From Lomentospora prolificans (taxonomy: Eukaryota > Ascomycota > Sordariomycetes > Microascales > Microascaceae), in the NCBI GenBank assembly GCA_029532625.1, contig JARFXM010000010.1, forward strand, positions 1,922,001-1,986,000: a DNA stretch of 64,000 nt. Reading direction: 5' to 3'. Below the pieces are notes generated by a model, which had not been told where the DNA came from, made no database searches, and saw only the letters and a program-made list of their open reading frames with translations. Below, piece after piece: positions 56,739 to 64,000 of the stretch. The position numbers and the translations under genes were made by a program. Numbering within the stretch: position 1 is the first letter of the stretch; each line of letters begins with the position of its first letter.

Positions 56739-58310
56739 TTACTTACTCGACAAAGCAACAACGCCGGGAAGATCCTTGCCCTCGAGAAGCTCCAAGCTGG
56801 CACCGCCACCAGTCGAGACATGGCTGAGCTTATCCTCGACACCATACTTGGCCGCAACAGTGGCGGTATCACCACCACCGATGATGACAATCTTGCCAGA
56901 CTGGGCGGCCGCGACAGCAGCGTCGAGGGTAGCCTTAGTGCCCTTGGCGAAGTTGTCAAACTCGAAGACGCCGGCGGGGCCGTTCCAAAGGATGGTCTGG
57001 GATTCGTCGATGGCCTCCTTGTAGAGCTTGATGGACTCCTCGCCGCAGTCGAGACCCATCCAGCCGTCGGGAATGCCCTCCTTGTCAGAGGCCTTGCCGA
57101 CCTTGGCGTCCTTGTCAAACTTGTCGGCGGTAATGTAGTCGACGGGGAGGACGACCTTGACGTTGTTCTTCTTGGCCTTCTCCATGAGCTTAGGGACGGT
57201 CTCAGCGCCAGCCTTGTCGAAGAGGGAGTCGCCGATAGGAATGTTGTCGAGGGCCTTCTTAAAGGTGAAGGCCATGCCGCCGCAGATGATGAGGGTGTTG
57301 ACCTTGTCGAGGAGGTTGTCGATGAGCTGGATCTTGTCGGAGACCTTGGCGCCACCGAGGATGGCGAGGAAGGGGCGCTTGGGGTTCTCAAGGGCCTGAG
57401 CGAAGTAGTCGAGCTCCTTCTTCACGAGGAAACCGGCAGCCTTCTGAGGTAGGTCGACACCAACCATGGAAGAGTGGGCACGGTGGGCAGTGCCAAAAGC
57501 GTCGTCTGGAGGTACAGTTAGTTAGTACAGATATTCTTGGTCCCGCCATTGAGAGTGGATAAGAGAACTGCTAATACATACTGACATAGATATCACCGAG
57601 AGCGGTGAGACCCTTGCGGAACTCCTCGACCTTGGCCTTGTCGGCCTTGACCTTGTTACCCTCCTTGTCCTTGGAAGAGCCCTCCTCCTCGGGGTGGAAT
57701 CGCAAATTCTCGAGCAAGATGACAGCGCCGTCAGAAGCCTTGTTAACGACCTCTTCGACCTTGGGACCGACACAGTCGTCGGTGAACTGCACAGACTTTC
57801 CGAGAAGCTCCTCTAGCTTGGGGACGACGGGCTTGAGGCTGTACTTGGGGTTGGGGGAGCCGTTGGGGCGGCCGAGGTGGGACATTAGGATGACGGCCTT
57901 GGCGCCATTGTCAATGGCATACTTGATGGTGGGGATAGCACCGACAATGCGCTGGGGGTTGGTGATGTTCTTGTTCTCGTCAAGAGGAACGTTGAAGTCG
58001 ACCTGGAGTCGCGGCGTAACAGCGTCAGTGACATTTCAAGAGCTTGCGTCATATACGTCAGGTTATGTGCTGGGTACGAGACGAGCCCACGATGCAGTGG
58101 GAACTAGTCGCAACGCATCAAAGTGTGTGAATTGGGCGTTAAAATAGGAACTTGAGCTATTTGACGCTCCTTTGCTCCGGGGAAATAGCTTCATTCTCCG
58201 CGAAATGCAAAGTTTCAAGCTGGTGGGAGGCGTGAATAGCTTACCCTGATGAGGACCCGCTTCCCCTTGACATCAACGTCAGAGATGGAGAGCTTGTTGG
58301 AGAGAGACAT
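56739..58310 (-). CDS. PGK1: Phosphoglycerate kinase
   Basis: The glycolytic enzyme that makes ATP from 1,3-bisphosphoglycerate; 417 residues, the usual length. Exons on the minus strand: 58310-58245 (22 codons), 58002-57582 and 57505-56739, with introns of 242 and 76 nt. Junctions give KRVLIRVDFNVPLDENKNI and ALGDIYVNDAFGTAHRAHSS. Substrate-binding motifs are intact: VDFNVPLD, SHLGRPNG, NDAFGTAHRAH; the nucleotide side shows LAILGGAKVSDKI, ILWNGPAGVFE and IIGGGDTATV, and the C-terminus is STGGGASLELLEGKDLPGVV...SSK. The stop codon overlaps a GTAAGT sequence (56746-56741), a possible alternative splice donor. The long first intron directly after 22 codons fits a strongly expressed fungal gene. 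Confidence 0.98.
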
Positions 58311-59416
58311 TTTAGTATACAGCTGGCGACACACAAGAGGACAAAATAGCTTGAATGACAAGATTGGGGGTCTAATTGCTCGAAAAATGGCTGTAGAGAG
58401 GTAAATGGTAGGAGTGAAGGCACGAAACTGAATTTGGAGTGGGAGCGAGATCAGGTTGGAGGGGGAAAGCAAGAAGCAAAAGCGGCAACCACAATAGTAT
58501 GATGTTATCCAGCGCTGAGCAACACACCCACCCACCCGGAAAGCTTAGGAAACTTCATTGTCTCGGCCCACGGAGCACGCAGCAAATGTCAATATGATGA
58601 GGGGTTAGTCGCGAAGGTGGGGTGTTTTTTTTTTCTATTCCCTGCGCGGCCCATGGCGGGGTAACAAGCAGGGAATGTTGATGAGAGCTGGCTGCGCGCA
58701 AAGGAGCACTCCCTCAACTGGTGCCCGAAAATAGAGCAGCTTAGGGCGTATTAGCTCAAAACCAAACTGATTCGACGGAATGAACCAGGAACTCTGACAC
58801 ACACCCCTCGATCTAGGTGGCTCTTTCCCCTTCGTGCAGGCCATTTTGCAGCTGATTTTGTTGGTGACGTGACAAGCGACGCCTGTTGCTCTGGAATATC
58901 TGTGGAATCCCTTTCCGATATCCCGTGGCTGTACTTAGCTTTCTTTTCCGTCTGTACACCACGGAAGCACCCGTATAGCCTCTCCTTTCAAGATTTTCTC
59001 TAATAGTGCCTAAGATCTCGGCCTTTGGTCACCATGATCCCAATGTGTGCGGTGCCCTACGATGCGCGCGGGCATCGTATTCGTGGTGCCAGCGTCCCTA
59101 TGTCTTTGTCCCACACCTCCGATTCTGGCCGTAGATCCCCGGCTACAACGAGGTGCTCAACACCTCGGCCCGCGGAAGCCCTTCTGAAGCCTGTGCCAAC
59201 TTGAAACACACGGCGATTTTCGACAAATTTCCCCAAGTGGCTATACCATGCTTGATGCTGAAATACGACAATACCCCGCGTTCGATATTGTCTCCCGTCA
59301 ATTACAGATATCTCGCTGTGAAAATCGTAGGCTCCCTTTATGATTGTTGCCCGACACTGCTGGACAGTCATTGAGCACGTACATGAATATAGAACTAGTT
59401 CCCAACTGAGTAACCT
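58311..59416. other. PGK1 promoter region and SSF1 3' flank
   Basis: 1.1 kb with no credible gene. The 180 bases next to the PGK1 start are pyrimidine rich on the coding strand (minus), with CCAAT at about 58366 on the minus strand; no clear TATA box. Short frames such as 59057-59371 lack family likeness. Confidence 0.5.
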
Positions 59417-60815
59417 TTACTCCTCCTCGTCATCCTCGCCCATAACATCATCGTCACCATCGCCGCCCTTGTACTCATCGTCGCTGCTGTTATAGAAATC
59501 CTCCGGCTCCAGGTCGCTACCGTAATCACCCATATCTTCATCGTCATCCTCGTCTTTGCCATTCTTGGCCTTGGCCGCCTTCTTCTTCTCCAGGTTGGCC
59601 TTTTGCTCTTTCCTCCTCGCCTCCTTTTCTTGCCTCTTCTTCTCCCACCTTTTCTCGAGATCTCGCATCTCTTCCTGGGTCTTCTCAATGTACTCGTGCC
59701 ACATGACCTTACCCGCGGCGATGCCATCCTCAACCTTTGTTAATCGCAGTTTCATGCGGGGGCCGAGTTCAACAAGCTTCACCGCACGCTTCTCAACTTT
59801 TTCTTGTTCTCCCTCGGGCTCTGCGCCCTCGGCAGCAGCCTTCCGGGAAATCCTCCGTGGCGCCTCGTCAACAACTTCGACCTCGGCATCGGTATCGACT
59901 TCACTACCGCTCGTGTAATCAGTCATGTAGCCTTCGCCGTTCTCGCCTCCAATCATAAAGTCTGCAATATCCTCTAGCTTGCCTAGATTAGGCACCCCGC
60001 CCTTCTTGCCTGGCTTAGATGACAACAGCTTCTCGGCAGCATTTAACCTCCTCAACGGCCGCGAAAGTCCCGTAGTTTTCGTCGTAATGGCGTAATGCCT
60101 GAAGTTTAGTACGAACGAGCCCTCCTCGCCGTCTTTATCCGGCTCTCTGTTGAGAAGAAGTACTCTTCGAATCGTCTTGAGGGGCGTCGCTTGGGGGTTG
60201 ATGGGGGGAAAGAGGGATTGGAAAACGGTGGTGACTAAAGATTCAAGGTGTTTCGGGACCTTGGACTTGGAGTCGGCGCCGGGGGAGGTGAAGTTGTTCA
60301 TGACAAGCTGGAGAAGGGTGTGTTAGCGAACCACTCAACTCTCTACGAGTAGCGGGCGTCAGGATCCCTATCCTTACCAATGGAGGCGTTGTGAACTCCT
60401 TTCCGACACCGCGAGGCCGCCTTTGTGTCTTTTGGATGTCCTTCGCAAGCGAATACTTTTCCACCCTGAAGTTGAGCGTGGGGCCCTTCGGGGACAACGC
60501 CACTCTAAGATTAACATTGCCTCGCTCCGATCGAGAGAATAGAAGCAGATGCGTAACGCCGAGAGGACCCGTCATGGTCACGTAATCTCGTAGCCTATTC
60601 GCCTTTCTCTCCTTCAACCTACTAGCTGTTCCGGGCTCCATAACTCGACGAACATCCATGGCCAATTGACTAATGCTCGATCCAACCTCGCCCGCACCTA
60701 TCCGGATCACCATGCTCTTGGGATCACGGATAGAGGCGTGTGCAGGCGCAGCATCGGCTCCCTTGGGCTGGTTGGCGCCCAGATGGGTTCTCTTCTTGAC
60801 GCGCTTCTTGGCCAT
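59417..60815 (-). CDS. SSF1: Brix-domain ribosome biogenesis protein Ssf1 (Peter Pan family)
   Basis: A nucleolar protein for 60S subunit assembly (27S pre-rRNA processing), 442 residues. Exons on the minus strand are 60815-60378 and 60307-59417; the 70-nt intron has GTAAGG, GCTAAC and CTCCAG signals and joins EFTTPPLLVMNNF in frame. The start MAKKRVKKRTHLGANQ is a basic nuclear signal. The Brix domain runs from PKSMVIRIGAGEVGSSISQLAMDVRRVMEP to about KVMWHEYIEKT, with LNFRHYAITTKTTGLSRPLRRL. The tail is a long Glu/Lys coiled coil followed by an acidic end. It faces RRP3 across 369 bases. Confidence 0.96.
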
Positions 60816-61184
60816 AGTGCGAGAATGAAATGCGTAGAGCGGAAAGAAAATGAAATTGGAATTGGGGGTCTGTATACTGAGGTATGTTCGCACCTTTTTG
60901 CGCCGACCTTTTTTTTCTTGGGTCTTTAGAAATTTTGGCGGGACCAGAGCGATAAGACGGGAATTTTGCTGCTGGGTAGTGGTATCACGTGGCGATAAGC
61001 TCTTTTTGCTCCTTCACCGCCCGACAAAAAGAAAAGTTGCCAAAAAAAAAAAGTTCAGGAAAAGACAAGCACCCCACTAACAACTCCATCCTGGGGATTT
61101 TGGCCATCAGCGTTAAGAGAGGACTATTTCGAAGCTTGATACTGCACAACCACACTTGATACATAGCCCCATTTCAAGTCCAAG
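60816..61184. promoter_or_regulatory. Divergent promoter, SSF1 and RRP3
   Basis: 369 bases between two ribosome-assembly genes. It has GCGATAAG at 60949-60956 and 60994-61001, one base from the yeast PAC element GCGATGAG (also fits a GATA-factor site), and an E-box CACGTG at 60988-60993, directly before the second copy. A-rich runs near 61040 resemble the RRPE type only loosely. Confidence 0.45.
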
Positions 61185-62723
61185 ATGAACCCTTCAAAGA
61201 GAAGAAAGGTCTCTCATCCTCCAGAGAAGGCAAATCCAAAGAGGAGAAAGCAAGAGGATCCCTCCGAATCCGAAGCAGAATCCGACTCCGACGCTCAGTC
61301 CTCGACGTCGGAAGACCCCACCCCCAAGGAATCGCAGTCCGAGGAGAATGGAGCTGAAGAACCCCAGGCAAAAACTTTCAAGGAACTCGTACGTTGGTGA
61401 TCCTTCACATCTACTCTGTGCTTCGTTTTCCGCATGTCACACCAGCGACTAACACCGGTGTATTAGGGTGTCGTAGATTCTCTTTGCGAAGCCTGCGAGT
61501 CTCTCGGCTACAAATCACCAACCCCAATCCAAGCGAAATCGATCCCGCACGCACTCCAAGGCCGAGACATAATCGGCCTCGCAGAAACCGGTAGTGGTAA
61601 AACCGCCGCTTTCGCCCTCCCCGTCCTCCAAGCCCTCCTCGACAAGCCCCAGCCCTACTTCTGCGTCGTCCTTGCTCCCACGCGAGAGCTGGCGGCGCAA
61701 ATCGGCCAATCTTTCGAGGCTCTCGGCGCCCTCATCTCTCTACGATGCGCTGTGATTGTCGGTGGCCTGGACATGGTTCAGCAGTCCATTGCCCTCGGCA
61801 GAAAACCCCATGTAATCGTCGCCACGCCTGGTCGTCTCGTGGACCACCTGGAAAAGACCAAGGGCTTCTCTCTTAGGACTCTGAAGTACCTCGTTCTCGA
61901 TGAAGCCGATCGTCTACTGGATATGGATTTCGGCCCTAGCATCGATAAGATTCTCAAGTTCATCCCCCGTGAAAGGAGAACTTTCCTCTTTTCCGCGACC
62001 ATGAGCTCCAAGGTCGAGCACCTCCAGCGAGCGAGTTTAAAAGACCCTCTCCGCGTCAGCGTCTCCAACAACAAATACCAAACTGTAGCAACCCTCCTCC
62101 AGCACTACGTCTTCATTCCTGCAATGCACAAGGACACTTACCTCGTCTACTTCGTCAACGAGTTCGCCGGCCGCTCTATCATCATCTTCACCCACACTGT
62201 CCGTGACGCCCAGCGCCTAGCCATCATGCTTCGGTCCCTAGGCTTCGGCGCCATTCCCCTTCACGGCCAGCTCTCGCAGTCGGCTCGCATGGGCGCGCTG
62301 AACAAGTTCAAGGATAAGTCGCGAGATATCCTCGTCGCCACCGACGTCGCTGCCCGTGGTCTCGATATTCCCAAGGTTGACATTGTCCTCAACTACGATT
62401 TGCCCCTCGACAGCAAGACGTACATTCATCGTGTTGGACGAACGGCCCGTGCAGGCAAGTCAGGTCGTGCTATCAACATGGTCACGCAATACAGCATTGA
62501 GGTCCTGGTGCGGATTGAGGCTGCGCTAGGTAAGAAATTGGAGGAGTATCCGACCGTTAAGGACGAGGTCATGGTGTTCAAGGCGAGGGTGGAGGAGGCG
62601 GATAGGCATGCTAAGCAGGAGCTGAGGGCGCTCGATGATAAAAAGGCAAAGTTGGGGAAGACCAAGCGTGCGCCGCGCGGGGCGCCAAAGAGCGTGGACG
62701 ACATGGACAAGGAGGAGCGATAA
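61185..62723 (+). CDS. RRP3: DEAD-box RNA helicase Rrp3
   Basis: A nuclear ATP-dependent RNA helicase for 18S rRNA maturation, 486 residues. Exons 61185-61388 and 61467-62723; the intron has GTACGT and TTAG ends and gives KTFKELGVVDSLCEAC. The Ser/Glu-rich N-terminus (1-60) is typical. Helicase motifs are all intact: Q motif (PTPIQ), I AETGSGKT (107-114), Ia PTRELA (139-144), TPGR, DEAD (213-216), SAT (244-246), FTHT, ATDVAARGLD and HRVGRTARAG (389-398). The motif string DRLLDMDFG and the length match Rrp3/DDX47 rather than other DEAD proteins. The C-terminus is Lys/Arg rich. Confidence 0.97.
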
Positions 62724-63234
62724 GGAGATGGCTATAGCCCGAGCCGTCTTTGGCTGCAGGGCGGAATACTTCGGGTTTGCTTTACTTTTGTTCATAATAG
62801 ACCATAGCACATAGCGAACTTCATTTATCAGATTTCAATGCTCCTTTGCGTACCATACATAAGAGCGCTTATAAAACTAACAGGGCGTAAAGGCGCACCA
62901 AGAGTCCCTGTCCCCGCCCAGCTCTGTCCACTCGGGCCTACACAGACTCCCCTTCACGTATAATCAATGTGACGCACAAGAAAAAAAGGGGCTACCATTA
63001 ATGGGGTATTAGAGCGAGTGTATTCGAAGTAAGCGCGCACGCAAAAGTGGAATGGGGTATCCATGACATCCAAGCCCGAAACAGACATTATGAACATGAA
63101 CCAACCCAAACATCCCGCCCCCAACAAGATTCCCTCCAAGTCTCATGAAAAGAAAATGAAAAGTGGACGATAATCCGACACGGTAGGATGAAGACAAAGA
63201 CTCATTTTCTAAGGCCTGCAATCCGCCTCTTGCC
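62724..63234. other. Convergent spacer, RRP3 and the coiled-coil gene
   Basis: 511 bases of 3' flank for two convergent genes. AT-rich with no credible coding frame. Confidence 0.55.
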
Positions 63235-64000
63235 TTAAGCCACCTCCTCCGATGCGTCCTCCCACTTTTTCGCCACGAGTCTCCTCACCTTCTTCGTGGG
63301 ACTCGCGCTCCTAGAGTTCCGGGATCCGGCACTAGCCGTACTCTCGTTGCTCACGCGCAGCCTCTCCATCCTAGCGCCCAGACGCTCGACGCCGCCCTCC
63401 CTCTCGTGGCCCTCGCTCGACTGAGGCACGTCATCCCTCTCCTGCAGCGGCACGCGCTTGCTGGGGCTTCTTCCGTTGAGTTCCCGCTTGAGCACGGCGA
63501 TTTCTCGGCGCAGACGCTCGTTCTCCTGCTCTAGGTCCTCAACGAGAACGTTCTCTTTGTCCTCCTCGTCCGCTTCGGTGCCGACTAGTCCGCGCTCCAG
63601 GAGTTCGACCTTGCGGTCCCAATGCTCTTCGCCGCGTTCCTGCTCGAGCTGGAGGCTAGCCTTCCAGCGGGCCATCTCAAGCGCGAGGCGCTTCTCGAAC
63701 TCGGCGGCGCAATCTTCGCGGATGACCTGCTCGAGCTCGAGCATGCGGTCCTCCATGCTGAGGAGGTGCGCTTCAGCGGCTACGCGGCCCTCGCTCTCGC
63801 GCGCTACCTCGCCGCGTAGGATATCGATCTCCTCGGTAAGGCGAGCAATCTCCAGGGCCGCAAGTTCCATGGTCGCCCTATCACCATCCGGATGTGAACT
63901 TGCAGGTGAGATATTTCTATGCGAGCCGGAACCGGAGCCCGGCCCTCCAAAGAATGGCGGTCGGTGGTGCAAGCCGAGGTTGGGAGAGAGGGGCTGGCGG
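63235..64000 (-). CDS. C-terminal part of a coiled-coil protein (runs off the window)
   Basis: The stop codon is at 63235 and the frame stays open to the window edge (at least 255 residues), so the true start lies outside. The visible part begins with a Gly/Ser/Pro-rich stretch, then heptad-rich coil from MELAALEIARLTEEIDILRG through LEQENERLRREIAVLKRE, and ends in a basic, Ser-rich tail (SRSASPTKKVRRLVAKKWE). This pattern suits the tail of a kinesin, a spindle or a cytoskeletal protein, but nothing in the sequence settles it. The 63972 codon is TTG, not a true start. Confidence 0.75.
   Translation of the reverse strand, partial: RQPLSPNLGLHHRPPFFGGPGSGSGSHRNISPASSHPDGDRATMELAALEIARLTEEIDILRGEVARESEGRVAAEAHLLSMEDRMLELEQVIREDCAAEFEKRLALEMARWKASLQLEQERGEEHWDRKVELLERGLVGTEADEEDKENVLVEDLEQENERLRREIAVLKRELNGRSPSKRVPLQERDDVPQSSEGHEREGGVERLGARMERLRVSNESTASAGSRNSRSASPTKKVRRLVAKKWEDASEEVA

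Noticed and set aside
56600..56746. Cryptic peroxisomal PGK isoform
   Set aside because: Readthrough of the stop and several nearby acceptor choices give tails without an SKL-type ending; only the donor overlap is kept as a finding.

Overview
This window is nuclear DNA of a filamentous ascomycete (Pezizomycotina, most likely Sordariomycetes). Introns are short (about 53-98 nt) with GT...CTAAC/CTGAC...AG signals. Genes are monocistronic and lie on both strands. The families are fungal, and the coding regions are richer in G+C than the spacers. No rRNA, tRNA, CRISPR array, transposase or reverse transcriptase could be recognised. All exon coordinates were worked out by hand from splice signals, reading-frame phase and family knowledge; no search was run.

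Layout. 1-9757 is a long gene-free stretch leading into a bHLH transcription factor (9758-11234), followed by another gene-poor stretch to 16108. From 16109 the window becomes gene-dense: aldo-keto reductase, HIT protein, CWF19, RPB12, GPN1, TYS1, an Mpv17-family protein, SEC11, BRF1 and an RNase Z-like protein (to 33256). At 34960-39789 a large secreted protein carries three copies of a domain I cannot assign. Then come a DUF1349 protein, a 915-residue alpha/beta hydrolase, a 4.1-kb spacer, IML2, and a 4.0-kb spacer that hides a broken F-box-type gene. The right end is housekeeping again: SEM1, PGK1, SSF1, RRP3 and the 3' end of a coiled-coil gene that runs off the window.

How the genes relate. 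RPB12 (subunit of all three RNA polymerases), GPN1 (polymerase assembly and import GTPase), TYS1 (tyrosyl-tRNA synthetase), BRF1 (Pol III initiation factor) and an RNase Z-like nuclease lie within 12.2 kb, a loose neighbourhood of transcription and tRNA functions. CWF19/RPB12, GPN1/TYS1 and SSF1/RRP3 are divergent pairs with shared upstream regions. SSF1 and RRP3 are both ribosome-biogenesis factors. The main items for follow-up are the triple-repeat secreted protein, the F-box-like relic, a GC-AG intron in TYS1, a near-identical 19-nt element after TYS1 and SEC11, a splice donor overlapping the PGK1 stop codon, and a repeated GCCAGCCAGCTGGC word.
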